The notes: generated from the letters alone by a model not told the origin. Shown: positions 52,030 through 62,097, counted from the first letter of the stretch. The stretch is DNA of 64,000 bases from Caulobacter sp. UNC358MFTsu5.1 (GCF_000712075.1 NZ_JONW01000007.1:486623-550622); one strand, 5' to 3'. Program-made: numbers and translations.

Positions 52030-53775
52030 ATGGCCGAGCGCGCCTACGACCTGGTCCTGCGCGGCGGGACGGTGCTGGACGGGACCGGCGGCCCGGGCTT
52101 CGTCGCCGACGTGGCGGTCAGGGACGACCTGATCGCCACGATCGGGCCGGGCCTGGCGTCGGGCCGCGAGGAGATCGACGCGCGGGGCCGCCTGGTCACC
52201 CCGGGCTTCGTCGACATCCACACCCACTACGACGGCCAGGCCACCTGGGACACGTCGATGACGCCCAGCGCCGGGCATGGGGTCACCACCGTGGTGATGG
52301 GCAACTGCGGCGTGGGCTTCGCGCCCTGCCGGCCCGAGGACCGTGACCGGCTGATCCGCCTGATGGAGGGCGTCGAGGACATCCCGTTCCCGGTGCTGAC
52401 CGAGGGCCTGCCCTGGGCCTGGGAGAGCTTTCCCGACTATCTGGATTTCCTGGCCGGCCGCGCCTTCGACGTCGACATCGGCGCCCAGCTGCCGCACGCG
52501 GCGCTGCGGGTGTTCGTGATGGGCCAGCGCGGGGCCGACCGCGAGCCGGCGACGCCCGCCGACATCGCCGCCATGGCCGCCATCGCCCGGCGGGCGGTCG
52601 AGGCGGGAGCCCTGGGCTTCTCCACCTCGCGGACGCTGAACCACCGCACCAGCGACGGCCAGCCGACCCCCACCCTGACGGCGGGCGAGGACGAACTGAC
52701 CGGCATCGCCCTGGGCCTGGCCGCCGCCGGCAAGGGCGTGCTGCAGCTGGTCTCGGACTTCTTCCCCGACGGCCCGGCCGAGCTGGCCATGCTGCGGCGG
52801 ATCGTCGAGCGGTCGGGGCGGCCGCTGTCGTTCTCGCTGGTCCAGAGCCCCAAGTCGCCCGAGGGCTGGAAGGCGATGCTGGCGGGCCTGGCCGAGGCCG
52901 TCGACGCCGGCCTGCCGATGAAGGCCCAGGTCTGCGGCCGGCCGGTGGGCGTGCTGTTCGGCCTGGAGCTGACCCTCAATCCGTTCAGCCAGAACCCGGT
53001 CTTCGCCGAGATCGCCAAGGCGTCCCTGGCCGACAAGGTCGCGGCCCTGAACGATCCCGACTTCCGCGTCCGGCTGCTGGTCCACGACGGCGACGCCAAG
53101 GGACCGTTCGCCGGCAGCGCGCTGCGCGCCTGGGACAACCTCTTCCCGATGGACGCCGTCCCCGACTACGAGCCGACCGCCGACCGGACGGTGGCGGCGA
53201 TCGCGGCGCGGGAGGGACGCGACCCGGCCGCCGTGGCGCTGGACGCCATGCTGCGGAACGGCGGGCGCGGCATGCTCTACCACCCGTTCCTGAACTACGC
53301 CGACGGATCGCTGGACCCCAGCCTGGCCATGCTGCTGCATCGCGACACCGTGCCGGGCCTGTCCGACGGCGGCGCCCATGTGGGCATGATCTGCGACGGC
53401 AGCTTCCCGACCAGCAACCTCGTCCACTGGACGCGCGAGCGCACGCGCGGGCCGCGCATCCCGCTGGAGACCATGGTGGCGATGCAGACCCGCGACACCG
53501 CCGCCGCCGTGGGTCTGCTGGACCGGGGCCTGATCGCGCCCGGCTATCGGGCCGATCTCAACGTCATCGACTACGAGGGGCTGAGGCTGGAGGCGCCCGC
53601 CGTGGCCTACGACCTGCCGGCCGGCGGGCGGCGCCTGAGCCAGAAGGCGCACGGCTATGTCGCCACCGTCGTGGGCGGGGTGGTCACCCGGCGCGACGGC
53701 GAACCGACCGGCGCCTTGCCCGGCCGCCTGGTGCGCGGGGCGCGGGCGGCGCCTGCGGCCCTGGCGGCCGAATAG
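52030..53775 (+). CDS. D-aminoacylase-like amidohydrolase
   Basis: This metal-dependent hydrolase of the N-acyl-D-amino-acid deacylase family has 581 residues. It has the small beta domain [20 protein letters not shown], the metal motif [15 protein letters not shown] and the active-site Asp region [13 protein letters not shown]. The ATG at 52030 follows GGGAGGACG. Members of this family in Caulobacter are often annotated as D-aminoacylase without evidence of substrate. The gene stands alone 50 bases upstream of an unrelated membrane methyltransferase. Confidence 0.9.
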   Translation: MAERAYDLVLRGGTVLDGTGGPGFVADVAVRDDLIATIGPGLASGREEIDARGRLVTPGFVDIHTHYDGQATWDTSMTPSAGHGVTTVVMGNCGVGFAPCRPEDRDRLIRLMEGVEDIPFPVLTEGLPWAWESFPDYLDFLAGRAFDVDIGAQLPHAALRVFVMGQRGADREPATPADIAAMAAIARRAVEAGALGFSTSRTLNHRTSDGQPTPTLTAGEDELTGIALGLAAAGKGVLQLVSDFFPDGPAELAMLRRIVERSGRPLSFSLVQSPKSPEGWKAMLAGLAEAVDAGLPMKAQVCGRPVGVLFGLELTLNPFSQNPVFAEIAKASLADKVAALNDPDFRVRLLVHDGDAKGPFAGSALRAWDNLFPMDAVPDYEPTADRTVAAIAAREGRDPAAVALDAMLRNGGRGMLYHPFLNYADGSLDPSLAMLLHRDTVPGLSDGGAHVGMICDGSFPTSNLVHWTRERTRGPRIPLETMVAMQTRDTAAAVGLLDRGLIAPGYRADLNVIDYEGLRLEAPAVAYDLPAGGRRLSQKAHGYVATVVGGVVTRRDGEPTGALPGRLVRGARAAPAALAAE

Positions 53776-53864
53776 GGCGAGTCGGGACGCGGGAGATCAG
53801 TCGGAGGTTGACCGCACGCGCCGCCCTGCCTGTAGTGCCTTGGGCGACCATCGGATGGGCGGGC

Positions 53865-54464
53865 ATGGATCGAATCTGGCTGTTGAACGCGGGCTGGCCG
53901 CGCGCCTTCTGGGTCAGCTACGCGGCCTTCGCGCTGTTCGAGGTGTGGGTCTGGCTGCGCGACCGGCGCGGGGCCGGCGGCCAGGACGCCGACCGGGGCA
54001 GCCTGCGGGCCCTGGTGGCGGTGATCGCCGCCGGGATCTTCGTCGCCTTCTTCGTGGCCTATACGCCCTCCACCGCCTTCGCCCGGCTGACGGCCTGGAA
54101 GGCCGAGGCGCGGCTGGCGGCCCTCGTCCTGATCTGGGGCGGGCTCGTGCTGCGCCTCTGGGCGATCCTGACGCTGGGGGCCTTCTTCCGGCGCACGGTG
54201 CATCTGCACGACGACCACCGGATGGTCACCTCGGGTCCGTACCGGATCGTCCGCAACCCCGCCTATCTGGGCAGCCTGCTGACCCTGGTCGGCGTCGGGC
54301 TGGGCCTGGGCAGCTGGCTTTCGGCCGTGGTCCTGGCGGTCGCCGGCCTGATCGCCTTCGGCCAGCGGATCCGGGTCGAGGACGCGGCCATGACCGCGCG
54401 CTTCGGCGAGGCCCATCTAGCCTATCGCAAACGCAAGGCCGCGCTGATCCCGCTGATCTGGTAG
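53865..54464 (+). CDS. isoprenylcysteine carboxyl methyltransferase-family membrane protein
   Basis: This 199-residue polytopic protein has four to five hydrophobic segments and the C-terminal SAM-binding motif of the ICMT/phospholipid methyltransferase superfamily: HRMVTSGPYRIVRNPAYLG and RIRVEDAAMTARFGEAHLAY with the conserved Glu. Bacterial members may methylate lipids or isoprenoids; the substrate is unknown. I chose ATG 53865 (MDRIWLLNAGWPRAFW); the in-frame GTG region upstream from 53808 is less likely. TTGACC at 53813 could be a -35. Confidence 0.82.
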   Translation: MDRIWLLNAGWPRAFWVSYAAFALFEVWVWLRDRRGAGGQDADRGSLRALVAVIAAGIFVAFFVAYTPSTAFARLTAWKAEARLAALVLIWGGLVLRLWAILTLGAFFRRTVHLHDDHRMVTSGPYRIVRNPAYLGSLLTLVGVGLGLGSWLSAVVLAVAGLIAFGQRIRVEDAAMTARFGEAHLAYRKRKAALIPLIW

Positions 54465-54470
54465 GCCGGC

Positions 54471-55793
54471 TCAGGGAGCCAGGTCGGACCGGTCCTTGGC
54501 CTTCAGCTGCAGCCAGTCCTGGAACGGTTGGTGGTAGGCCAGGTCGAAGACCTCGGCCTGGAGCTTGAAGGGCAGGTTGGCCTCGCTGTTCCACAGCATC
54601 ACCACGCCCGTCCGGGTGGCGGGGTCGAACATCATGGTCGAGCGATAGCCGGTCACCGCCCCGCTGTGGCCGACCAGGCGGTGGCCCTTGTAGGTGAAGC
54701 TGCGCATCCCCAGGCCGTAGCCGGGATGCTGCAGCGAGCGGCCCAGCGGCGAGTTGCCGTAGGGGCGGCCGGTGTTGACGCGCGGGCGCTGGATGTCGGC
54801 CAGCACCCCGGCGGGCAGGACGGCGGGCGCCTGGCCCATCTGGGCCTGCATCCACCGCGCCAGGTCGACGATGTTGGAATTGACCCCGGCCGCGGCGGGC
54901 ACCCGATAGTAGAAGTCGGTCAGGGGCGCGGTGTGGCCCCAGCGCGAGGGCGGCGCCCAGTGCGGCGCGTCCCGCAGGCCGTCCAGGCCGATGGTCGCGC
55001 TGGTCATGCCCAACGGCGCGAACAGCCGCTGGCGCGCCTCGTCGGCGTAGGATCGGTGGGTGGCGGCCTCCACGACCTCGCGGATCGTGTCGTAGGCGAT
55101 GTTCTGGTAGCTGTGGCAGGTGGCCGGCGGGCACAGCAGGGGCACGGCCGCCAGGCTTTCGCGGATCATCTTCGGATCGCGTCCGCCCTCCAGCCAGCCG
55201 TCATAGGCGTTGCGGGGCAGGCCGGTGCGCTGGGACAGCAGCTGCTCGACCGTCAGGGTGTTCTGGGCGTCGTTCGGCAGGCGCAGGCTGACGCCGAACT
55301 TGCCCAGCGGGTCGTCCAGCGAGAACGCCCCTTCGTTCGCCAGGCGGGCGCTGAGCGTGGCGGCCACGGTCTTGGACAGCGAGGCCCAGCGGAAGACGGT
55401 GTCGGCGCCGACCTTCTCGCCGTCGCCCGGCGTGGTCCGCCCGTAGCCCTGGACGAACGACAGGCGGCCGTCCTCGACCACGGCGATGGCCAGGCCCTGC
55501 ATGGACCGGTCGGTCATCATCGTCCGGATGCGGGCGTCCAGGGCGCGGTAATCGATCTGGCCGCGCCACGCGTCGGGCTTCAGGGGCAGGACGGCGGGCG
55601 TCGGCGGGGCGGTGACGGCGGTCGCGACGGCGGGCTCGGACGTCGGCTCGGTCGCGCGCCCGCGGTGCTGCGTCGCCAGGATCAGCGCCGCCAGGCCGAC
55701 GACGGCGACGACGGCCAGGCCCGGCACCACGCGCCAGTCGCGCCAGAACCGACCTTTGCGGGCGTCCAGCTCTATCGGATCGAATTCGTTCAA
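54471..55793 (-). CDS. serine hydrolase of beta-lactamase class C family
   Basis: This 440-residue protein has an uncleaved-looking N-terminal membrane anchor (about 23-41) and a periplasmic beta-lactamase/DD-peptidase-like domain. The catalytic SxxK motif is Ser138-Leu-Ser-Lys141 in RWASLSKT, and the YxN-like motif is in HSYQNIAYD. A third motif, HSGAV, lies in HRLVGHSGAVTGYRS, as in AmpC-related esterases and peptidases. True beta-lactamase activity cannot be inferred; many homologues are esterases or D-amino peptidases. It ends six bases from the convergent methyltransferase stop, and trpC follows on the same strand upstream. Confidence 0.9.
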   Translation of the reverse strand: MNEFDPIELDARKGRFWRDWRVVPGLAVVAVVGLAALILATQHRGRATEPTSEPAVATAVTAPPTPAVLPLKPDAWRGQIDYRALDARIRTMMTDRSMQGLAIAVVEDGRLSFVQGYGRTTPGDGEKVGADTVFRWASLSKTVAATLSARLANEGAFSLDDPLGKFGVSLRLPNDAQNTLTVEQLLSQRTGLPRNAYDGWLEGGRDPKMIRESLAAVPLLCPPATCHSYQNIAYDTIREVVEAATHRSYADEARQRLFAPLGMTSATIGLDGLRDAPHWAPPSRWGHTAPLTDFYYRVPAAAGVNSNIVDLARWMQAQMGQAPAVLPAGVLADIQRPRVNTGRPYGNSPLGRSLQHPGYGLGMRSFTYKGHRLVGHSGAVTGYRSTMMFDPATRTGVVMLWNSEANLPFKLQAEVFDLAYHQPFQDWLQLKAKDRSDLAP

Positions 55794-55797
55794 CGCC

Positions 55798-56586
55798 CTA
55801 TCCCAGCAGGGCTCGGGTGGCGGCGGCCACGTCGGCCTGGCGCATCAGGCTCTCGCCGACCAGCATGGCCTTGGCCCCGGCCGCCTCCATCCGCACCACG
55901 TCCTCATGAGTGAAGACGCCGCTCTCGGTGACCAGCAGGGCGTCCTTGGGGGCCTGGGCGGCCAGGCGTTCGGTGACGGCCAGGTCGACCACGAAGCTCT
56001 TGAGGTCGCGGTTGTTGATCCCGACCAGGGTCGAGCCCAGTTGGCCGGCGCGGTCCATCTCGGCCTCGTCGTGCACCTCGACCAGGGCGTCCATGCCCAG
56101 GCGCGCGGCTTCCGCCATCAGGTCGGCGGCCAGGGCGTCGTCGATCATGGCCAGGATGACCAGGATGGCGTCGGCGCCCAGGGCGCGGCTCTCGGCCACC
56201 TGCCAGGGATCGACCAGGAAGTCCTTGCGGATGCAGGGCAGGGCGACGGCCGCGCGGGCGTCGATCAGGTAGCCGTCGGCGCCCTGGAAGCTGGGGCCGT
56301 CGGTCAGGACCGACAGGCAGGCCGCGCCGCCGGCGGCGTAGGCGCGGGCCAGGGCCGGCGGGTCGAAGTCGGCGCGGATCAGCCCTTTGGACGGCGAGGC
56401 CTTCTTGATCTCGGCGATCAGTGACAGCTTGCCGGGGCCGTGGGCGGCCTCCAGGGCGGCCTTGAAGCCCCGCGGGCTGCTGGCGGCGCGGGCGGCGGAA
56501 TCGACCTGGGCGAAGGCGCGGCGGCGCTTACGGTCGGCGACGTCCTCGCGCTTGTAGGCGGCGATCTTGGCGAGGATATCGGTCAT
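55798..56586 (-). CDS. trpC: indole-3-glycerol phosphate synthase
   Basis: It closes the indole ring in tryptophan synthesis. The 262-residue TIM-barrel protein has [44 protein letters not shown] with the catalytic Lys, and [11 protein letters not shown]. It overlaps trpD by four bases, and the order trpG-trpD-trpC is standard for alphaproteobacteria. Confidence 0.97.
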   Translation of the reverse strand: MTDILAKIAAYKREDVADRKRRRAFAQVDSAARAASSPRGFKAALEAAHGPGKLSLIAEIKKASPSKGLIRADFDPPALARAYAAGGAACLSVLTDGPSFQGADGYLIDARAAVALPCIRKDFLVDPWQVAESRALGADAILVILAMIDDALAADLMAEAARLGMDALVEVHDEAEMDRAGQLGSTLVGINNRDLKSFVVDLAVTERLAAQAPKDALLVTESGVFTHEDVVRMEAAGAKAMLVGESLMRQADVAAATRALLG

Positions 56587-57611
56587 GCGGGAAGCGTTTC
56601 ACTGTTGGTGGCGGCGACCAGCCCGGCCAGGGCGGCGCGGGCGCGGCCGTCGTCCAGCACCGCGCCGGCCAGTTCCACGCCTTCGCGCAGGGTCTCGACC
56701 TTGTCGGCCACCAGGAAGGCGGCGGCGGCGTTGAGCATGACGATGTCGCGGTACGGACCCTCGCGGCCGTCCAGCAGGGCGGTCAGGGCAGCGGCGTTGT
56801 AGGCGGGCTCGCCGCCGGTGATGTCGGCCAGGGCGGCGCGGGGCAGGCCCACGGCTTCCGGCGTGATCGTGAACAGCCGCAGGGACCCGTCGCGCCATTC
56901 GGCGACCTCGGTCTCGCCGGTGGTGGTCAGCTCGTCCATGCCGGCCCCGTGCACCGACCAGGCGCGCTCGGCGCCGAGCGCGCCCAGGGCCTTGGCCACG
57001 GGCTCGACGAAGCGGTGGGCCGAGACGCCCACGACCTGGCGCTTGGCGCCGGCCGGATTGGTCAGCGGGCCCAGCAGATTGAAGATCGTGCGGAAGCCCA
57101 GCTGCTGGCGGATCGGCGAGACGTGCTTCATCGCCCCGTGGTGCGACTGGGCGAACAGGAAGCAGATGCCGGCCGTGTCCAGCGCATGGCGCTGCTGGGC
57201 CAGGCTGGCGTCGATGTTCACGCCCAGGGCGGCCAGGACGTCGGCGGTGCCGGACTTGCTGGTGATCGCCCGGTTGCCGTGCTTGGCCACCTTCAGCCCG
57301 CCGCCGGCCGCCACGAAGCCCACGGCGGTGGAGATGTTCAAGGTGTGCAGGCCGTCGCCGCCGGTGCCGCAGACGTCGACCACGTCATAGGGGTGGTCCA
57401 GGTGGATGGCCGCGCGGCGCATGGCGCGGGCGCAGGCGGTGATCTCGCCCACGGTCTCGCCGCGCAGGCGCATGGCGGTGACCGCCGCGGCCACCTGGGC
57501 GGGCGTCGGTTCGCCACGCAGGCAGGCGGCGAAGAAGATCTCGGCGTCGTCCTCGTCGAGGGTCTGGCCGTCGGCCAGCTTGGCCAGCAGGGGCTTGAAG
57601 GCGTCGGACAT
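56583..57611 (-). CDS. trpD: anthranilate phosphoribosyltransferase
   Basis: It transfers phosphoribose to anthranilate, the second tryptophan step. The 342-residue protein shows [16 protein letters not shown] (phosphoribosyl pyrophosphate loop), [21 protein letters not shown] and [17 protein letters not shown]. It starts three bases after trpG, and its stop overlaps trpC. Confidence 0.97.
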   Translation of the reverse strand: MSDAFKPLLAKLADGQTLDEDDAEIFFAACLRGEPTPAQVAAAVTAMRLRGETVGEITACARAMRRAAIHLDHPYDVVDVCGTGGDGLHTLNISTAVGFVAAGGGLKVAKHGNRAITSKSGTADVLAALGVNIDASLAQQRHALDTAGICFLFAQSHHGAMKHVSPIRQQLGFRTIFNLLGPLTNPAGAKRQVVGVSAHRFVEPVAKALGALGAERAWSVHGAGMDELTTTGETEVAEWRDGSLRLFTITPEAVGLPRAALADITGGEPAYNAAALTALLDGREGPYRDIVMLNAAAAFLVADKVETLREGVELAGAVLDDGRARAALAGLVAATNSETLPA

Positions 57612-57614
57612 CGG

Positions 57615-58211
57615 CTAGACCCAGATCGCCGCGTCGCGCTTGACCTTGGCCAGGTCCAGGAAGTTGGCCAGCAGCTGGTGGCCGCCCTCGGTGGCGATGG
57701 ACTCGGGGTGGAACTGCACGCCGTAGACGGGGCGGGTCTTGTGCTGCACGCCCATGATCTCGCCGTCCTCGGTCCAGGCGGTGATCTCCAGGTCGGCGGG
57801 CAGGGTGGCCTTGTCGACCGCCAGGCTGTGGTAGCGCGTGGCGATGAACGGGTTGGGCAGGCCTTTGAACACGCCCTGGTCGTTGTGGAAGATCTTGCTG
57901 GTCTTGCCGTGCATCACTTCCTTGGCGCGGATCACCTCGCCGCCGTAGGCCTGGCCGATGGCCTGGTGGCCGAGGCACACGCCCAGGATCGCCAGGTCGT
58001 CGGGCGCGCCGCGGAGCAGCGGCAGGCAGATGCCGGCCTGGTCGGGGGCCTTGGGGCCGGGCGACAGCAGGACCGCGTTCGGCCGCAGACCCAGGGCTTC
58101 CTGCACCGACAGGTCGTCGTTGCGATGCACGACGGTGTCGGCCCCCAGCTCGTTCAGATAGTGGACGAGGTTGTAGGTGAAGCTGTCGTAGTTATCGATG
58201 ACCAGGATCAT
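57615..58211 (-). CDS. trpG: anthranilate synthase glutamine amidotransferase component
   Basis: This class I glutaminase domain supplies ammonia to TrpE. The 198-residue protein has MILVIDNYDSFTYNLVHYLN, the nucleophile Cys79 in LGVCLGHQAIG, and the His/Glu pair in VQFHPESIATEGG. It is the first gene of trpGDC. It is separated from trpE by a divergent small gene, so the two subunits are made from different transcripts. The untranslated leader (58212-58372) shows no obvious attenuator with tandem Trp codons. Confidence 0.97.
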   Translation of the reverse strand: MILVIDNYDSFTYNLVHYLNELGADTVVHRNDDLSVQEALGLRPNAVLLSPGPKAPDQAGICLPLLRGAPDDLAILGVCLGHQAIGQAYGGEVIRAKEVMHGKTSKIFHNDQGVFKGLPNPFIATRYHSLAVDKATLPADLEITAWTEDGEIMGVQHKTRPVYGVQFHPESIATEGGHQLLANFLDLAKVKRDAAIWV

Positions 58212-58372
58212 GACGCCGCCTTTCCAGGTTCAGCCTTCTAGCCGGTTTCACCGAAAAGGTGAGGGTCTTCGCGGCAAGTTTTTCTGCGGGGGCGCTCAGC
58301 CGGCCGACCAGCGCGCCGGGCAGCGTGAAAGCGTCGCATTGCTTCATCTGGGGGCTGGGGCATGCTGACGCC

Positions 58373-58582
58373 ATGAACCCCGCTGATTCCGCCCTCGATT
58401 CCGCCGCGATCGCCTACGCCCGGGCTCTGCTGCGCAAGCCGATGCGCCGGCAGAAGATGGGACCGGTCCTGGCCGCCGCCGCCTTCGCGGCGTTCAGCGC
58501 CGTGACCTTCGCGGTGGTGATGGTGGTGGCCCCGCCGGCGGTCGTCCAGCACCTGCCGTCCGACCGCCTCGACGGAAACTAG
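58373..58582 (+). CDS. small single-pass membrane protein between trpG and trpE
   Basis: This 69-residue product (MNPADSALDSAAIAYARALL) has a predicted transmembrane helix at about 31-53 (PVLAAAAFAAFSAVTFAVVM) and a short C-terminal tail, HLPSDRLDGN. It lies on the opposite strand to the trp genes, with its stop 15 bases from the trpE stop region. The frame is open upstream to 58259, but ATG 58373 gives a sensible N-terminus. No family was recognised. High GC makes small ORFs unreliable; the hydrophobic helix and its separation of trpG from trpE support it. Confidence 0.5.
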   Translation: MNPADSALDSAAIAYARALLRKPMRRQKMGPVLAAAAFAAFSAVTFAVVMVVAPPAVVQHLPSDRLDGN

Positions 58583-58611
58583 GCGAAGCGCCCAATTCTA
58601 GGCGAAGCGCC
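58579..58611. repeat. 14-base direct repeat at two convergent stops
   Basis: CTAGGCGAAGCGCC occurs at 58579-58592 and again at 58598-58611. The first copy contains the TAG stop of the small plus-strand gene, and the second begins with the stop of trpE read on the minus strand. It looks like a short duplication of the trpE 3' end. Confidence 0.75.
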
Positions 58612-60133
58612 AAGCCTCTTCGGCCGCGCGCTTGAGGGCCCGCGACTTGTGCAGGGTCTCGTCGTACTCGGCGTCCGGGTCGCTGTCGGCCACGACGCCG
58701 CCGCCGGCCTGGACGTACATCATGCCGTCCTTGACCAGGGCCGTGCGCAGCACGATGCAGGTGTCGACCGAGCCGTCGGCGCCGATGTAGCCGACCGCGC
58801 CGGCGTAGCCGATGCCGCGCTTCTCGATCTCCAGCTCGTCGATGATCTCCATGGCCCGCACCTTGGGCGCGCCCGAGAGCGTGCCGGCGGGCAGGGCGGC
58901 CATCAGCACGTCGACCGGATCCACGCCGTCCGGCGCGTCGCCCTCGACGTTGGAGACGATGTGCATGACGTGGCTGTAGCGCTCGATCTTGAAGCTGTCG
59001 GTCACCCGCACGTTGGCGTGCTTGCCCTTGGCGGCCGGATCGTTGCTGCCGGCGTGCTTGAGCATCGCCACGCGGCCCACGTCGTTGCGGCCCAGGTCCA
59101 GCAGCATCAGGTGCTCGGACCGTTCCTTGGGATCGGCCAGCAGCTCCTTCTCCAGCGCCAGGTCCTGCTCGGGCGTGGCGCCGCGCGGACGGGTGCCGGC
59201 GATCGGGCGGATCGTGATCTTGCCGTCGCGCAGCCGCACCAGGATCTCCGGCGAGGAGCCGACCAGGTTGAAGCCGTCCAGGTCCAGGAAATACAGGAAC
59301 GGCGACGGATTGGTCCGGCGCAGCGAGCGGTACAGGGCGAACGGCTCCAGCGGGAACGGCGCGCGGAAGCGGTGGCTGGGCACCACCTGGAAGATGTCGC
59401 CGGCCCGGATGTACTCCTTGGCCTTCTCGACCACCTCGGCGTAGTCGGCGCGGCTGACCGGAGTGGTGAACTCGGCCTGGCCGTGGCTCTGGCGCGGGGC
59501 CTGCTGGGTCAGCGGGCCGCGCAGGTCGGCCATCACCGACTCGATCCGGCCCTGGGCGGCCGCATAGGCGTCGGCGGCCGACACGCCCGCCTGGGGACGC
59601 GCGGTGGTGACCAGGATGATCTCCTGGGCGATGGCGTCGAACACGGCCACGATCGACGGCCGGGTCATGATCCCGTCCGGCAGGCCCAGGGTGTCCTGGT
59701 TGACGTCCGGCAGGCGTTCGGCCAGGCGGACCATGTCGTAGCCCAGGGCCCCGAACACGCCGGCCGACGGCGGCGGCAGGCCGGCCGGCAGCTCGATCCG
59801 CGAGCGGGCGATCAGGTCGCGCAGGCTGTCCAGCGCGCCGCCCGCCTGGGGCGTGAAGCGGCCGGCGGCGATGTCGTCGCCCTCGGCGATCTCGGCCTGG
59901 TCGCCGCGGCAGCGCCAGACCAGGTCCGGCTTCATGGCCACGATCGAATAGCGCCCGCGCCAGGCGCCGCCCTCGACGCTTTCGAACAGGAAGGCGTACG
60001 GCCGCCCGTGACCGATCTTCAGATAGGCCGAGACCGGGGTCTCCAGGTCGTCGATCAGCCGGGTCCAAACCACCTGCGGGCGGCCGGACTCGTAGGCGGC
60101 GGTAAAGGCGTCGAGCGCGGGCTCCAGGCTCAT
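58598..60133 (-). CDS. trpE: anthranilate synthase component I
   Basis: It converts chorismate to anthranilate with TrpG. The 511-residue protein has the chorismate-binding core: FQVVPSHRFRAPF, IRPIAGTRPRGATPEQD, LMLLDLGRNDVGRVA, LPAGTLSGAPKVRAMEII and a YVQAGGGVVADSDPDAEYDE end. The N-terminal region (IGHGRPYAFLFESVEGG, residues about 45-60) carries the ESVEGG motif associated with tryptophan feedback inhibition. Its start overlaps the ppiD stop by two bases, so it is coupled to ppiD. Confidence 0.97.
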   Translation of the reverse strand: MSLEPALDAFTAAYESGRPQVVWTRLIDDLETPVSAYLKIGHGRPYAFLFESVEGGAWRGRYSIVAMKPDLVWRCRGDQAEIAEGDDIAAGRFTPQAGGALDSLRDLIARSRIELPAGLPPPSAGVFGALGYDMVRLAERLPDVNQDTLGLPDGIMTRPSIVAVFDAIAQEIILVTTARPQAGVSAADAYAAAQGRIESVMADLRGPLTQQAPRQSHGQAEFTTPVSRADYAEVVEKAKEYIRAGDIFQVVPSHRFRAPFPLEPFALYRSLRRTNPSPFLYFLDLDGFNLVGSSPEILVRLRDGKITIRPIAGTRPRGATPEQDLALEKELLADPKERSEHLMLLDLGRNDVGRVAMLKHAGSNDPAAKGKHANVRVTDSFKIERYSHVMHIVSNVEGDAPDGVDPVDVLMAALPAGTLSGAPKVRAMEIIDELEIEKRGIGYAGAVGYIGADGSVDTCIVLRTALVKDGMMYVQAGGGVVADSDPDAEYDETLHKSRALKRAAEEAWRFA

Positions 60134-62097
60134 TGAGCCAGACCCTTGGGAGCCTTTTTCGCCGGAGTCTTGCCGTCCTCGGAGGGCAGGGCGCTGGTGT
60201 CGACGCCGATCGCCTGGCGGGCCAGGGTCAGGTTGACCTTGGTCTTCAGCTCGGTCTTGGCCGCGTCCTGGGCCGACTGGCCGATGGCGCGGAACAGGCC
60301 CTGCGAGACCTGCGGGCGCATGGCCTCGGTGATCTGGGCCATCTGCTCGGGCGAGCCGGAGTGGATCTTCTCGACCATGGCGACCAGGTAGCCGCCCTGC
60401 GGGCCGCGGGCGACGAACGGCTGGCCCGGCTTGGCGCCGAAGGTGCTGATCAGCAGGTCGCGGCCCAGGCCCTGGAACTGGCGGGCGTTCTGGCGGGTGA
60501 TGTTGGGGACGCGCTGCACCTGGGTCTGGGACGCGGCGGCGACGGCCTCCAGCGACTCGCCCTTCTTGACCCGCTCGCTCAGCGCGTCGGCCTTGGCCTT
60601 CATGCGCTGGAACAGCTGGTCCAGCTGCCACTGCTGCGCCAGGGGCGCGCGGACCTCGGCCAGCGGCGGCATGGCCGACGGGATGACCTTCTCGACGCGG
60701 ACGGCGAAATACTCGCCCTTGCCGGCCTCGATCAGTTCGCTCTCGCCGCCGGCGGGCAGTTCGAAGGCGGTCTTCAGGGCGTCCGGGGTCAGGGCGGGGT
60801 CGGGCTGACCGCCCTGGTCGACGCCGGTGGCGGCGACCGGCGCGGTGGTCCGCACGAAGGCGCCGGCCTTGGTGGCCGCGTCGATCAGGTTGGCGCCGCC
60901 GTCGTGGGCGTCCTGGTAGGCCTGGGTCTGCTCATAGGCCTTGGCCTGGGCGGCCTGGGCCTTCAGCTCGGCCTCGATGGCGGGGCGTTGCGATTCCAGG
61001 CTGGGCGTGGTGGCGGGGTTGATCTTGACCAGCTTGACCACCGAGAGGCCGAACTCGCCGGCGACCGGGGCGCTGACCTGGCCGGCCGCCAGGGCGAACA
61101 CGGCGTCGGCCACCTTGCGGTCGGGCAGGGCGGTCTTGGGCTTGGAGTCGATCACCAGCGGCTGCTTGCCGTAGGCGCTCGCGATGGCGGCGGGCGCGTC
61201 GCCCTTGGTCAGGCGCTGGACGATCGTCGCGGCGGCCTTGGCGTCGGGAGCCTGGATCTGGACGAACGAGCGGGTCTCGGCCGTGCCCAGGGTGTCCTTG
61301 CGGAAGTTGTAGGTCTTGACGATCTCGGCCTCGGGCACGGTCACCGTGGCCTCCAGGGCCTTGGCGCTGAAGCGGGCCACCGACAGGACCCGGGTCTCGG
61401 GCCGGGTCAGCTGGGCGGCGTGCTCCTTCATGAAGGCCTGCAGCTGGGCGTCGGTCGGCGCGCCCGGCTTCTCGACGGTGGCCGGATTGATCGCGAAGGC
61501 GGCCAGGTCGCGGCCTTCCAGGGCGTAGGCGGCCTGCAGGGCCGAATAGAGGCGCGGCGCGCGCAGACCGGCGGCGACGGCGCTGAAGGTGTGGGTCTGG
61601 GCGATGTCGTCGCGCAGCGAGGCTTCGAAGCGGGCCGGGGTCAGGTCGTTCTGGGCCAGCAGGCGCTGGTACAGCTGGTTGTCGAACTTGCCGGTGATCG
61701 GGTCGAACGGACGCTGGCCCGGGGGCAGGGCGGCCAGCTGCTCGCGCAGGGTGTCGGCCACCAGCTTGTCGGACGCGCGCACGCCCATCTTGTGCAGCAG
61801 CTCGGCCAGGGATTCCTGCAGGGCCAGCTGGGTCAGCATCTTGCGGTCGACGCCCTGCTGGACGGCGATGTCCGGCGTGATCGTCTGGCCCTGGGCCTGC
61901 TCGCGCTTCCGGAAGTTCTCGAACTGCGCCTTGAAGTCCTCCGGGCTCATGTTCCGCGAGCCGGCCGCGATCACCCACTTGCCGGGGGGATGGCGGAACA
62001 CGTCGCTGATGCCGAACACCGCGAAGCTGACGATGAGCAGACCAAACAGGACCACCGCGAACGGCGATTTGGCGAAGGAGCGGAAGCCGGCGAGCAT
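60130..62097 (-). CDS. ppiD: periplasmic peptidyl-prolyl isomerase PpiD/SurA-like (membrane anchored)
   Basis: This folding factor for exported proteins is anchored in the inner membrane. The 655-residue protein starts MLAGFRSFAKSPFAVVLFGL with one transmembrane helix (about 13-32), then a SurA_N-like chaperone region (NMSPEDFKAQFENFRKREQA and on), a parvulin-like region (about 240-370, VFALAAGQVSAPVAGEFGLS) and a C-terminal extension. It overlaps the trpE start. The PpiD name rests on anchor plus parvulin layout; isomerase activity is not shown because catalytic residues in such proteins are often degenerate. Confidence 0.9.
   Translation of the reverse strand: MLAGFRSFAKSPFAVVLFGLLIVSFAVFGISDVFRHPPGKWVIAAGSRNMSPEDFKAQFENFRKREQAQGQTITPDIAVQQGVDRKMLTQLALQESLAELLHKMGVRASDKLVADTLREQLAALPPGQRPFDPITGKFDNQLYQRLLAQNDLTPARFEASLRDDIAQTHTFSAVAAGLRAPRLYSALQAAYALEGRDLAAFAINPATVEKPGAPTDAQLQAFMKEHAAQLTRPETRVLSVARFSAKALEATVTVPEAEIVKTYNFRKDTLGTAETRSFVQIQAPDAKAAATIVQRLTKGDAPAAIASAYGKQPLVIDSKPKTALPDRKVADAVFALAAGQVSAPVAGEFGLSVVKLVKINPATTPSLESQRPAIEAELKAQAAQAKAYEQTQAYQDAHDGGANLIDAATKAGAFVRTTAPVAATGVDQGGQPDPALTPDALKTAFELPAGGESELIEAGKGEYFAVRVEKVIPSAMPPLAEVRAPLAQQWQLDQLFQRMKAKADALSERVKKGESLEAVAAASQTQVQRVPNITRQNARQFQGLGRDLLISTFGAKPGQPFVARGPQGGYLVAMVEKIHSGSPEQMAQITEAMRPQVSQGLFRAIGQSAQDAAKTELKTKVNLTLARQAIGVDTSALPSEDGKTPAKKAPKGLAQ

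Noticed and set aside
54471..55793. Antibiotic-resistance beta-lactamase
   Set aside because: The fold and the SxxK motif are present, but family members are mostly esterases or peptidases, and nothing shows drug hydrolysis.
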